Shown here in pieces: positions 1 through 8,951 of a stretch of 64,000 bases of DNA. The stretch covers positions 51,786 to 115,785 of the forward strand of contig CAJNDS010000547.1 in NCBI GenBank assembly GCA_905221605.1. The letters run 5' to 3'. A program made the translations under genes and the position numbers. The notes below the pieces were generated by a model, which worked only from the letters and a program-made list of their open reading frames with translations, searched no databases and was not told the DNA's origin. The DNA is from Symbiodinium natans. Taxonomy: Eukaryota; Sar; Dinophyceae; Suessiales; Symbiodiniaceae. The number at the start of each line of letters is the position of its first letter. The stretch's first letter is position 1.

Positions 1-160
1 GAGCTTACAAAGGCTCATATCATTCGGGGTCGTATCTACCAGGCGGGTCTCTGTGGATAGGAAAAGAGGGAAGGGGAAACGAAAAGCAGAAGATTGGTCG
101 ATTTCGAGTGGACTAAGCAGCTGCAAGTCCCACTGCGCAAGAGCCTAAGAGCACAGACAG

Positions 161-397
161 AGGGTTTAGGGTTTAGGGTTTAGGGTTTAGGGTTTAGGGT
201 TTAGGGTTTAGGGTTTAGGGTTTAGGGTTTAGGGTTTAGGGTTTAGGGTTTAGGGTTTAGGGTTTAGGGTTTAGGGTTTAGGGTTTAGGGTTTAGGGTTT
301 ATTGTTTAGGGTTTAGGGTTTAGGGTTTAGGGTTTAGGGTTTAGGGTTTAGGGTTTAGGGTTTAGGGTTTAGGGTTTAGGGTTTAGGGTTTAGGGTT
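161..397 (+). repeat. Interstitial telomere-like array (TTTAGGG)n
   Basis: About 33 near-perfect tandem copies of the 7-base plant/dinoflagellate telomere unit, with one interruption near 300. It is internal, because non-repeat sequence lies on both sides. It is the longest pure array in the window. Confidence 0.97.
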
Positions 398-592
398 CTC
401 TTCCACCTCTTGGAACAAGCTTAACAGGGCCTTGGGGTGGGGCGCCAGACGTTCACTGAGGGAGAGGCACAGTCTCGTGCACGTTGCGGTCGCCATACCG
501 GAACCACCACCTAGGCGAGAGGTGGGCAAAAAAAATGTTCCGTCTCCTAGCCTCTGAAACCCCTAAACCCAAACCCTAAGCCCTCAACTCCA

Positions 593-718
593 GGTTTAGG
601 GTTTAGGGTTTAGGGTTTGGGGTTTGGGGTTTGGGGTTTGGGGTTTGGGGTTTGGGGTTTGGGGCTTGGGGTTTGGGGTTTGGCGTTTGGGGTTTGGCGT
701 TTGGGGTTTGGGGTTTAG
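593..718 (+). repeat. Mixed TTTAGGG / TTTGGGG array
   Basis: Begins as TTTAGGG and changes to a homogeneous TTTGGGG variant with a few TTTGGCG units. The block of one variant suggests local tandem amplification after the array was seeded. The open frame running through it is only the translated repeat. Confidence 0.92.
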
Positions 719-902
719 GCACCGGTAACCAACAGGTACCTACTGACGGGCCGTTAAGATCGAGGGATATCGAGGGCTTTGTGGAGGTGTTACAGTGCGC
801 AAGCTACCACAAGGGCTCAAGGCACTCGAATCTCGCCTCAGGTGCGCGCGCGAAGATGTGGTGGCTCCGGTCATCCGCCAGGCGCATGGAGAAGTGGACC
901 TG

Positions 903-985
903 AACCCTAAACCCTAAACTTTCTAAACCCACCCCTAAACCCTAAACCCTAAACCCTAGACCCTAAACCCTAGACCCTAAACCCC
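903..985 (-). repeat. Telomere-like array, CCCTAAA orientation
   Basis: Degenerate CCCTAAA units, so the G-rich strand is on the minus strand, opposite to the arrays at 161 and 593. Confidence 0.9.
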
Positions 986-1510
986 CAGCCCCCAAATCCT
1001 CCTTGGGCCTTCACTCCAAGACCGCGTGGGATTGAGAGAGGCTGCAAAAAAGGGGCGCCTCAAAAGAAAGAGGGTTCTAGGGCAAAGGGTTTAGGGTTTA
1101 GGGGTAGGGCTTAGGGCTCTACAGGCACGCCTAAAAGGGGCTCCTTGTGCAACTTCAATAGGGGATTGTTCCAGTCTCCTGTAGTTCTATGCCCCTTTGA
1201 GAACCGTAACCCCTGAACCCTTCAACAGCTCCAAACCGCAGCACCCCAACACTCAGAAACTGTGAAAAGCCCCAACTGAAAATCCCATAGCGACCCCTGA
1301 ACGCCCTTCACATTCTCCACGAAGCCCTGATTAAACCCCTAAACCCTAAATCCTAAACCAATACTATGTCATACTCATCAAGCCTTGCTACTGAAGCTTT
1401 GGGCCTCAATGCCCCGAATCAGCTGCGCGTTGAGCGTCAGCTCGCGCGCCTTTTCGGATTCTTGGGGGCGTTGGGGGATGCAAGGTTTAGGGTCTGGGGT
1501 TTAGGGGGTC

Positions 1511-1558
1511 AAACCCTAAATCCTAAACCCTAAACCCTAAAACCCTAAACCCTAAACC
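1511..1558 (-). repeat. Short CCCTAAA array
   Basis: Six to seven CCCTAAA units with single-base slips. It directly follows a degenerate TTTAGGG stretch (1481-1508), so the two orientations face each other here. Confidence 0.88.
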
Positions 1559-1686
1559 AATAGGGCTTTGGCCCAGAACCCGGAGCTGCCATCAACGCTG
1601 ATCGAAGTGTCGTTCACTTCCCCACCTTGGCCAAGGGTGTCTTGGCAATGAGCCGCCTCTCAGAGCGCAGGAAAGACGCTGGCGTC

Positions 1687-1796
1687 TAGGTTTAGGGTTT
1701 AGGGTTTAGGGTTTAGGGTTTAGGGTTTAGGGTTTAGGGTTTAGGGTTTAGGGTTTAGGGTTTAGGGTTTAGGGTTTAGGGTTTAGGGTTTAGGGG
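1687..1796 (+). repeat. Telomere-like array (TTTAGGG)n
   Basis: About 15 perfect units, sharply bounded by unrelated sequence. Confidence 0.95.
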
Positions 1797-1919
1797 CTTG
1801 GGAAATCTGGACATGGCTGCTCCACATCACTGGGGCGAACGCTGGGGAAGATGCTGCTCCGTAAGCTATGGTCCCTTCTGGGCGAGCTAAACCCTGAACC
1901 CTACACCTTCCCTCCGTGG

Positions 1920-2021
1920 AAGCTCTTTTGACTGAGTAAGTCTACTTAGTATCCCCTACAAACCCTCTTATACTCCCCATAACCCGCCTTAGTAGTCCTA
2001 CTTACTGAGTCAAAAGAGCTT
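1920..2021. repeat. Inverted repeat / foldback, 22-bp arms
   Basis: The arm at 1920-1941 (starts AAGCTCTTTTGACT) is matched at 21 of 22 positions by the reverse complement of 2000-2021, across a 58-base spacer. The size and layout resemble a tiny MITE or foldback unit. No clear target duplication is visible. Confidence 0.7.
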
Positions 2022-2156
2022 GCAAGCAAACTCTAAGCCCAGGCCGGAGAACGCAACTCCACTCACACGGCCGGCCTAGCGTCGTAGTTGATCTCTCGCA
2101 CCGCCACTTCCTTGGTGCCCGAATGCTCAGGAATGGAACACTCCAGAGAGCCTTCT

Positions 2157-2288
2157 GAAACCTCATTTTGAAGTAGGGTTTCTATCTCTTGTGCCCCCAA
2201 AAAGGCCACCCAGTATATACACTCACCAATTTTAAAAAGGAACCTTACATACACTCACCAAAAACAGAGATATCCACCCTACTTCAAA
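2157..2288. repeat. Inverted repeat, 12-bp arms
   Basis: TTTGAAGTAGGG at 2157-2168 is repeated inverted at 2277-2288. The enclosed DNA is AT-rich and has no convincing gene. Confidence 0.45.
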
Positions 2289-2370
2289 TAATTTGAAGCC
2301 CCCTAAGGAGCCCCCCTGTGCCAGTGGTCTTTGCTGATTGCGGGACTTCGTGGTGCAGCTCCCTGGTTCG

Positions 2371-2507
2371 AGGGTTTAGGGTTTAGGGTTTAGGGGTTAG
2401 GGTTTAGGGTTTAGGGTTTAGGGTTTGGGGTTTAGGGTTTAGGGTTTAGGGTTTAGGGTTTAGGGTTTAGGGTTTAGGGTTTGGGGTTTGGGGTTTAGGG
2501 TTTGGGG
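2371..2507 (+). repeat. Telomere-like array (TTTAGGG)n
   Basis: About 19 units, mostly TTTAGGG with some TTTGGGG near the end. Followed at 2591 by CCCTAAA in the opposite orientation. Confidence 0.94.
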
Positions 2508-2590
2508 CCTACCTTTTTTCAGGGGCTTGAACGGCGCAACAGTGAGTCAATCCTTGAGCGGTCAAAGGGGACTGGAACCTGAAAGGAAAC

Positions 2591-2646
2591 TAAACCCTAA
2601 ACCCTAAACCCTAAATCCTAAACCCTATAGCCCTATAACCCTAAAC
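2591..2646 (-). repeat. Short CCCTAAA array
   Basis: Imperfect CCCTAAA units. A second weak group lies at about 2765-2822, beside an A-rich tract. Confidence 0.85.
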
Positions 2647-2966
2647 CAGACCCCGCGGCCTGAAGGAACGACCCCCAAACGGGGGAGGAGACGAAGGGCT
2701 CCCACAATTGGACCTTGCCCACTACCAAAAAAAAAAAAACGAACCCCTAAAGGAAAAAAAACAAATCCCAAATCCCTAAGTCCCTAAATCCTAAACCCTA
2801 AACCCTAAATCCCTAAACCCCCCCCCTAAAGGAACCTTCAAAGCCCAAACTCAAACAAACGCTCCAACCTGCGGAAATCTCCCAGGCCCCCGGCGCCCAT
2901 GACCTCGCGGCCCGCCAGGAGCAGGGACTCCAACGACTCCAGGACAAAGACAAGGTGCTCCACCTC

Positions 2967-3046
2967 AGGGTTTAGAGTTTAGGGTTTAGGGTTTGGGGTT
3001 TGGGGTTTAGGGTTTAGGGTTTAGGGTTTCAGGTTTAGGGTTTAGG
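2967..3046 (+). repeat. Degenerate TTTAGGG array ending in a G run
   Basis: TTTAGGG and TTTGGGG units that end in a run of about ten G. Confidence 0.88.
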
Positions 3047-3303
3047 GGGGGGGGGTTGTGTTATAGTGGTTTGGGGAGATGGCTGCAATGCTCACGGACT
3101 TCCAGATATTGTATTGCTGCTGGGCAAAAAGGCAATAAAGATGCAGCCCTGGCAACCCTAGCATTTTTTAACTCTTGGTCCGCTTTAGGGGGAGGGGTGG
3201 TCTAGGGGAGTCGATGGCCAAAGGGCTGGTTCGAGGCGATAAGTCTCAGGGCACTAGGGTAATAGAGTTCTTGGGGCACTGCCCCCTTAAACGCTGAGCC
3301 GGA

Positions 3304-3366
3304 AACCCTAAACCCTAAACCCTAAACCCTAAACCCTAAACCCTAAACCCTAAACCCTAAACCCTA
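3304..3366 (-). repeat. Telomere-like array (CCCTAAA)n
   Basis: About nine perfect CCCTAAA units. Confidence 0.93.
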
Positions 3367-3510
3367 ACAAAAAGAACCTAACTCTACGCCCGACTCTCCC
3401 CACATGTTTCAAGCTAGCTACTGGTGAACACGCGGGCCTTGCCCCCAGCGGATCTCTGGCTCTAAACCCTAAACCCTACAGGCCCTAAACCTTAAACTCC
3501 ATACAGGGGT

Positions 3511-3642
3511 TTTGGGTTTAGGGTTCGGGGTTTAGGGTTTCGGGTTTAGGGTTTAGGGTCTAGGGTTTAGGGTTTAGGGTTTAGGGTTTAGGGTTTAGGC
3601 TTTAGGGTTTAGGGTTTAGGGTTCAGGGTTTAGGGTTTAGGG
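3511..3642 (+). repeat. TTTAGGG array at the left edge of the CCCH LTR element
   Basis: About 18 units, some degenerate (TTCAGGG, TTTCGGG). Its last five bases, TAGGG at 3638-3642, are the left target duplication of the LTR element that starts at 3643. The insertion therefore lies inside telomere-like repeat. Confidence 0.94.
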
Positions 3643-3850
3643 TGCGGAGCTGCAGTTTGTGTTCAGGAATTGTGTTGAGGTTTAAGAAAAAAAAGGGTCA
3701 ATGTGCCCGGTAATATTATTGGCTCAAGACTGGGCCATGCGCCTGGTAGCAAAAAGAAACCTCGTGTTTTTGGTGTTTGCTGGTTGGTTCAGGGTGAAAC
3801 CTCTCGCGACTGTTAGGGTTGATTCCTTTCCCCTTTCGGTTGCCCCCGTA
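3643..3850 (+). repeat. 5' LTR of the CCCH element
   Basis: 208 bp, beginning TGCGGAGCTG and ending GCCCCCGTA. It matches the 3' LTR at all but two positions: an A/G in the A-run near 3688 and a C/G near 3805. The termini TGCGG and CCGTA form a near-inverted pair, as expected of LTR ends. It contains the spliced-leader-like segment at 3707-3728. Confidence 0.95.
3707..3728 (+). promoter_or_regulatory. Spliced-leader-like segment in the 5' LTR
   Basis: The 22 bases end in TTGGCTCAAG. The last ten equal the 3' end of the known dinoflagellate spliced leader, and about 15 of 21 definable positions match overall. The same segment is in the 3' LTR at 12236-12257. It lies upstream of and in sense with ORF1, so it could be a relict or functional trans-splice junction. 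Confidence 0.6.
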
Positions 3851-3863
3851 GGTTATGAGCCCA
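3851..3863 (+). promoter_or_regulatory. Primer-binding site, half-tRNA-iMet type
   Basis: GGTTATGAGCCCA lies directly after the 5' LTR. It is complementary to the anticodon stem-loop of an initiator Met tRNA (GGGCUCAUAACC) rather than to a tRNA 3' end. Drosophila copia is known to prime from the 5' half of tRNA-iMet with a very similar site, so this is the expected signature of copia-type priming. Confidence 0.7.
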
Positions 3864-3917
3864 AATTAGGTTCCCTGCGGTTTGGGGTTTTCTCAAGGTT
3901 TTTGGGATCAAGAAGCA

Positions 3918-6900
3918 ATGCCTTCCCCCAAGCGATGGCTCCAACCTTCCTCGGATGGTGGAAAAGATGGTGGAGCTGGAAGTGGTGCAACTGAGTCTCT
4001 GGGTGAAAGGGCGGCGCTGGAAGAGGTAATGCCTGGTGCTGACGAACATCTGGAAGGGACCGCGGTTGCAGAAGGCCCCAATGAGGGTATGAATCCCAAT
4101 GTGGATATGGTTAGCAATGCTGAAGCTGAAGGACGAGCTGTTGTTGTATCGCCAAAACCTGGGGAAAAGAGGAACTGGGACGCGACTGGCGGTATAGACC
4201 GTGAACTGGAGGTGACCGTTTTACGCGTGTTGCACAAGCATGGGTATCAGCCGTCGACTTCAACTTCGGGCCGAATGGTAGATCAAGGGTCTCAGACCAG
4301 TCTGAGTGGAGAGATGCTGCAGGCTTCCAGGAGACCTCTGAACAAGATTAAAGAGGATCCCTCGGCGAGTTCCATGGGCGGTGGAAGCGGTTGTGAACAG
4401 GAGATGAAGGGTGCGGACAGTTTTGAAGCTGCACCTACTGCTGAATACGCCATGGGGGAGGAGGAGATCCTAGAGATGGAGGTTGGAAGGTTGCGCCAGT
4501 TGTCGGACGAAGCGGATGAGATGCGCCAAGTCTCTGGAGCGGACGGTTTTCAGAAAGACGAGCATCTGGTTCGAGCGTGTGATGGGACAACTTGGGAGTG
4601 GCATATCCACGAAGATGGGAGACAGTATTACTACTGCCTGGATACGAAGGAAAGCAAGTGGACGTTGCCGCATGTAGGTGAAAAGGTGAAAAGCGACCAC
4701 GTGGTTGGGTCTCCTTCGGGCAATGGGCTGGAAGTGGAGACTGAACTGGGTCCTTCATCGACTACACCGACACCTGAGTCTACGAAAGCATTCCAGGGTA
4801 GTGTAAATAGTTTAGGTGAAAAAGATTTTTCCTCTACTATTGGGGATAGCGGTCTTAGGGATGTTGGTGACGCCCAGGCCTCGGGTTCTCCTAACGAGGA
4901 AGGAAGTTCTGGATTCCAAACAGTCATGGCTGGAGAACATCTGGATCGGGAAGAAATGAAAGTACTTTCTGAGGGTGTCGCAGCGGTGAAATCTGTGGAT
5001 CCGGAGGAAAAAGTTCCCAATGCGGAGGTGGATGCTGTGTCGGCTACAGAAGAGCGAGTGGTGGATGAGGTATCTGGCATTCAGGAGGGTGGTCCTGAAG
5101 ATCTGGAGGACGAAGGGAAAAAATCCTGCGTTACGACTGAGGAGGTCTCTTCGTTTGGTGCCATGAATTCTGCCATTCAAAGGGAAAATGAAGCTTCTGG
5201 AATAGCTGGAGACACGGTTGATCTGAAGGATGAGGCCTGGAGCGCCAATGAAGCGCGGGTCAATGTGCCAGATAGTACCTGGAGTGCAAAGGAGGCACAG
5301 GTTGAGGCACATATGGTTTTATGTTCCGCGGACGACTGCAACAATGGGGCGCAGGTCTCCGTAGTAGCCAACGATGGAGGCTCACAGGTGGACGCACTAG
5401 TGCAGCTTGAAGTTGGTGGCGAGGAACAGAATGACAAAGGCTACACCGGAGCCAATGCGGCAGCTGTGGTCAATGATGGTGATGATTCTCTTTTGGCAAC
5501 CATGGAACCAAAGGAGCCTGCGGCGGAAGAAAATGTGCCTGCCGTGGATGACCAATCAAACAACCCTGCGGTGGAAGAAGATTTGCCTGCTGCAGATGAT
5601 TCAACAAAGGACTCAAATGGTGAGTCCTCCTTCAAGAAGGAAGAAAAAGTGCCAGTCGAAAGCCTGACGGAAGTCGACACCGTTCAGATTTCAACCGACG
5701 AGGCAGAATCATTGGTTCAGAAAGGAGACGGTCCTGAATTCCGGGAGCACAAGGTGGACGAGCTTGTGGGACTCGTGGAGCAGGACAAGCAGCTTGCCTC
5801 CAAGGTGGAAACAAGGGATGTTCCGGGAGCCGAAGAAACAATTCCGGTTTCTGAAGAACCAACGAAGAAAGTGCCCAAAGAGGGAGCCTTGGATACACCT
5901 GGGGAGCATTGCTATCAAGCGGGAGATCGGATCGTTGGTCTAGTGCGCTGCATCAATGGGCATGGAGCTTTTTTGGACCATGGCGATATGAATGTATTGA
6001 TTCCTGCAGAAGGGAAGGATACACCTCTTTTCAAAATTGGTGACACTGTCAATGGAACAGTGAAAAGGGTGGAAGATGATGGTACCGTGATCTTGGACAC
6101 CTTCCTGGTTTTGGAAGAGGACGAGGAGGACTCTTCTTCGACGCTGCGCAAATGGAAAGACAGCGGCTGGGGTACGTGGTGGACAGATTCATGGTATGCT
6201 GGTCAATGGTACCAAGATTCCAACGGTCAATGGGACTGGAAATGGGAAGAAGGGCAATCCGATGAGTGGTTTGCTGATCAGGAGTTATCCTCAGAAGAAC
6301 AAAAGGAAAGGCAACTCTATGGAGAAAAGATCTATAGAGCTCTTCTGGAGGATGAAAAAGCAGATAAGGCCTATTTGGGCAAAATCACTGGGATGTTGCT
6401 GAGTCGTCCAATAGACGAGGTTATGGAGTGTGTCGCAGATCATGCATTCCTGAATAATGAAGCTCGGCGTGCATACGGCATCTTGCAAAGTGATGGTTGG
6501 AAGCCCGATGGTACAGAATGTGCAGGCTTGGAAAAAACAACCACTTTTTCCAGGAAGCAGTACCACAACGCGCTCTACGAACTGGCACGTAAGAAAAGGA
6601 GATATAGTGGACCAGTTGTGGGTGAAGCGGTGGCAATGTTGCTAAGCCAAGGCAAAGATGAACTTTGGAATGCGCTTTGGCTGGATACCAAGCGGTTTTT
6701 GCAGGAGCTTGATGGTGCAGTTGAATCTATGAGTAAGAGGGAAAACAAGCCAATGGAAGCCTACATGGACCCGGATCAGTATAGGAAGGCTCACATGACG
6801 CCAAGAACTGTGTCACCAGGGTACAGCAAGCTGTGCAAATTCTTCAATCAGGGAAGGTGTCGCAATGGAGATGAGTGTTCCTATGAACATCGTCGTTATG

Positions 6901-7424
6901 GTGAAGGTTGGCCAGGAGGAGGACCAACTGAGCCAAAGAACAGCCAAAAAGCTGGAGACGAGGATGGGGACATTGGTGGCCCGCCAACTGACGAAGGTGC
7001 AGTGGATGAGGCGCAGCAGGAGCGGGAGGATTCGGCCTTCCGTGCCCAGTACAATTATGGCAAAGGGACATCAAAAGGTGAGCCTACGTTGGGTGAACCA
7101 AAAAAGCAGCTGTGTCTGTATTACAATCAAGGTGGTTGCAGGTTTGGGAGTTCGTGCAGGTATCTTCACGATGATGAAGCAGTATTGGAAGGGACTTGGG
7201 AGCCCGGCAAGGCTTGGGACAATGCTTCCAGGAAGGCGCTACGGGACGCAGGGTTCCACCATTGCTGTTTCGATTATTACCTCACAGATTTTTCTACGCC
7301 ATCCTCGTGGAGTCCATTGCTCCCACCTTCACCATCCTGTTGCCCAGTCTCTTCGCCAGAAATTTGTCCTGCTCCCTCTAGCACCGTCTCCTGTCCAGCC
7401 ACATCTTGCCCAGGTAGAACTTGA
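3918..7424 (+). CDS. ORF1: WW / S1-like / tandem MLLE / two CCCH fingers, LTR-element protein
   Basis: 1168 residues from the first in-frame ATG (3918), 55 bases after the primer site. Order: acidic, low-complexity N-terminal part; a WW-type domain at about 222-252 with tryptophans at both ends; more acidic linker; an S1/OB-like segment at about 668-735 (pattern GDRIVGLVRCINGHGAFLDH); a Trp-rich stretch at 745-790; an MLLE (PABC)-like segment at about 800-855 with the hallmark GKITGMLL; a second MLLE-like segment at about 882-940 (VVGEAVAMLLS); then CCCH fingers at about 971-991 and 1066-1084, both CX7CX5CX3H. MLLE domains of poly(A)-binding protein bind PAM2 peptides, and CCCH fingers usually bind RNA. 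Inference: an RNP or packaging protein standing in for gag. The last ~50 codons overlap ORF2 on the opposite strand and are low-complexity, so the true 3' end is less certain. Confidence 0.85.
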   Translation: MPSPKRWLQPSSDGGKDGGAGSGATESLGERAALEEVMPGADEHLEGTAVAEGPNEGMNPNVDMVSNAEAEGRAVVVSPKPGEKRNWDATGGIDRELEVTVLRVLHKHGYQPSTSTSGRMVDQGSQTSLSGEMLQASRRPLNKIKEDPSASSMGGGSGCEQEMKGADSFEAAPTAEYAMGEEEILEMEVGRLRQLSDEADEMRQVSGADGFQKDEHLVRACDGTTWEWHIHEDGRQYYYCLDTKESKWTLPHVGEKVKSDHVVGSPSGNGLEVETELGPSSTTPTPESTKAFQGSVNSLGEKDFSSTIGDSGLRDVGDAQASGSPNEEGSSGFQTVMAGEHLDREEMKVLSEGVAAVKSVDPEEKVPNAEVDAVSATEERVVDEVSGIQEGGPEDLEDEGKKSCVTTEEVSSFGAMNSAIQRENEASGIAGDTVDLKDEAWSANEARVNVPDSTWSAKEAQVEAHMVLCSADDCNNGAQVSVVANDGGSQVDALVQLEVGGEEQNDKGYTGANAAAVVNDGDDSLLATMEPKEPAAEENVPAVDDQSNNPAVEEDLPAADDSTKDSNGESSFKKEEKVPVESLTEVDTVQISTDEAESLVQKGDGPEFREHKVDELVGLVEQDKQLASKVETRDVPGAEETIPVSEEPTKKVPKEGALDTPGEHCYQAGDRIVGLVRCINGHGAFLDHGDMNVLIPAEGKDTPLFKIGDTVNGTVKRVEDDGTVILDTFLVLEEDEEDSSSTLRKWKDSGWGTWWTDSWYAGQWYQDSNGQWDWKWEEGQSDEWFADQELSSEEQKERQLYGEKIYRALLEDEKADKAYLGKITGMLLSRPIDEVMECVADHAFLNNEARRAYGILQSDGWKPDGTECAGLEKTTTFSRKQYHNALYELARKKRRYSGPVVGEAVAMLLSQGKDELWNALWLDTKRFLQELDGAVESMSKRENKPMEAYMDPDQYRKAHMTPRTVSPGYSKLCKFFNQGRCRNGDECSYEHRRYGEGWPGGGPTEPKNSQKAGDEDGDIGGPPTDEGAVDEAQQEREDSAFRAQYNYGKGTSKGEPTLGEPKKQLCLYYNQGGCRFGSSCRYLHDDEAVLEGTWEPGKAWDNASRKALRDAGFHHCCFDYYLTDFSTPSSWSPLLPPSPSCCPVSSPEICPAPSSTVSCPATSCPGRT

Positions 7425-8773
7425 GCGCTTTCAGATACATTCACCTGTCCAGCAACGCCTTGCCCAGGTAAAACCTCATCTGTGGAGCCCACCACCAGCG
7501 AACCATCACCAACAGAACCATCCACGGTCCCATTTGAGACTGCAACATTTTGGTTTGAAGATGTTGACACCGAAAAATCTTGGCGGGTCTCCCCCCGCGA
7601 CGCTTTGTCGCGTTCTTCGCCAAGATCAATTGATTTTTGATGCTCTCCATTGGAGCTTGGAGAACCAGTAGGTGGAACATTGCCACATGTCTCAGTTCTC
7701 TGTAATTCCCTTTCACGTAGAAAGGTTTCCCACAGGTGTCGTGCGGTACTAGTCTCTTCCTCGCTTGAATCACCTGAGGACTCGGCAGAAGAGACCAAAG
7801 CCCCTGCCTGATCATCATCATCCACCACATCTGCCCATGCTCTGCTAAACCGATACGACAAACCACCACGAGGAGGCTGCAACGGCTTCGGCTTTTCCAC
7901 CACCTCTGCAGGCCGCACACGCCGATTTGAAAAAGACCGCGGTACCTGTCGGACTTGTCGTCGATCCAGCAATGGTCGCCCTCTCTTTACAGGGTTTGAC
8001 CTTGACCTGTAAACCTTTTTTGGTGGATTCACCGGCGGCATTCCAACCCCCACCAATTGCAGCTTCTGTACGCACAGCGGAGACCTCTGCGCAAGCGTCC
8101 AAGTGTCACGGTACTCGCCCTTGTCAAAAAGCGCTCGATAGGACCCTCGCGGCATCGCTTTTGTACCGGAACCTTCAGCTTCACGCACTTGAGAGAGGGT
8201 TCTCACCGCCTCTCTTCCAGCTTCATTGCTTCCAGAAGATTGTTGCAAACGTACAGATGCATCGGAAGGAACAGCCTTTTCCGGTGCCCCTGGGCGGTAT
8301 CGGACACCACCCACCAGTTTCAGAATTTTGCAGGCTGTAACCTTGTTGATCCCTTCGTCGACCAAATCTTCCACAAAGATGTACTCCTGCAGGTCCGACA
8401 CGCTGGTCACACCAAGTGTAATCATTACCTCACTTACATGAGGGGTATACACCCAAAGGTGTTTGTTGCGAGCCATCCAATTTTCTATTGGCTCGTCTGG
8501 ATTTTGAAGCAGCGCATCAGTGGACTCTGCCACCGAATTCTTTTGTACATCATCTTCTGCTCCATCCAGAGTATCCACTTCACCTTCTTTTTGTGACACA
8601 TTGGTCATTTGCAACGCTTGTGGCGCTGAGGAAGATGAAGATTCAGCTCCCCCACTTGCAGGTGGTTGAAAAGTACCCCTGACCGAAATCTCCAATCCTC
8701 TCTCGTGTTGAAACCGGACCTCATTGGCCACATTTGCCAAATATTTCAGCTGGGTCAGTCGCTCATTTGTCAT
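7277..8773 (-). CDS. ORF2: antisense protein of the CCCH LTR element, unknown function
   Basis: 498 codons, open and ATG-started, on the strand opposite to ORF1 and ORF3. It fills the gap between them, where the plus strand has no comparable frame. It overlaps the ORF1 end by 148 bases and stops short of the likely ORF3 start. Residues about 106-156 (LWVYTPHVSEVMITLGVTSV onward) look like a compact helical, SAM-like domain. The rest is Ser/Glu-rich and probably disordered, with a basic patch at about 255-295 and a repeated VLPGQ-VAGQ motif near the C-terminus. I do not recognise a family. It could be an antisense accessory gene, as known in some plant LTR elements, or a captured host gene. 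A chance open frame of this length with a coherent domain is less likely but not excluded. Confidence 0.65.
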   Translation of the reverse strand: MTNERLTQLKYLANVANEVRFQHERGLEISVRGTFQPPASGGAESSSSSAPQALQMTNVSQKEGEVDTLDGAEDDVQKNSVAESTDALLQNPDEPIENWMARNKHLWVYTPHVSEVMITLGVTSVSDLQEYIFVEDLVDEGINKVTACKILKLVGGVRYRPGAPEKAVPSDASVRLQQSSGSNEAGREAVRTLSQVREAEGSGTKAMPRGSYRALFDKGEYRDTWTLAQRSPLCVQKLQLVGVGMPPVNPPKKVYRSRSNPVKRGRPLLDRRQVRQVPRSFSNRRVRPAEVVEKPKPLQPPRGGLSYRFSRAWADVVDDDDQAGALVSSAESSGDSSEEETSTARHLWETFLRERELQRTETCGNVPPTGSPSSNGEHQKSIDLGEERDKASRGETRQDFSVSTSSNQNVAVSNGTVDGSVGDGSLVVGSTDEVLPGQGVAGQVNVSESAQVLPGQDVAGQETVLEGAGQISGEETGQQDGEGGSNGLHEDGVEKSVR

Positions 8774-8951
8774 CTCGTCGTGGGAAAATCTGCAAGTATT
8801 GAACCGCTTACGGCACTGTCCTCCTGTCTGTATGGTGCAAAAAAGCCATGAGCAACTATGGACCAGAGGTCTGCTAAATCGGATCTATTGGAAAGTTGCC
8901 GAGGGTAGGATACCCGTTGGACAGAAGGATTGTCCGAAAGGATCCAATAAG

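Larger units (their letters stand above)
398..3507. other. Gene-poor mosaic between telomere-like arrays
   Basis: Apart from the arrays and inverted repeats listed separately, this stretch holds only short unrelated segments of 50-350 bases. Open frames are short, repeat-derived or unsupported by any motif. I see no gene. Confidence 0.6.

Noticed and set aside
161-397. True chromosome end (terminal telomere)
   Set aside because: 160 bases of non-repeat DNA lie to the left and arrays flip orientation, so this is interstitial.
631-903. 90-codon open frame through the TTTGGGG array
   Set aside because: It is the translation of a 7-base tandem repeat (Gly/Phe/Trp/Leu periodicity) with no independent support.
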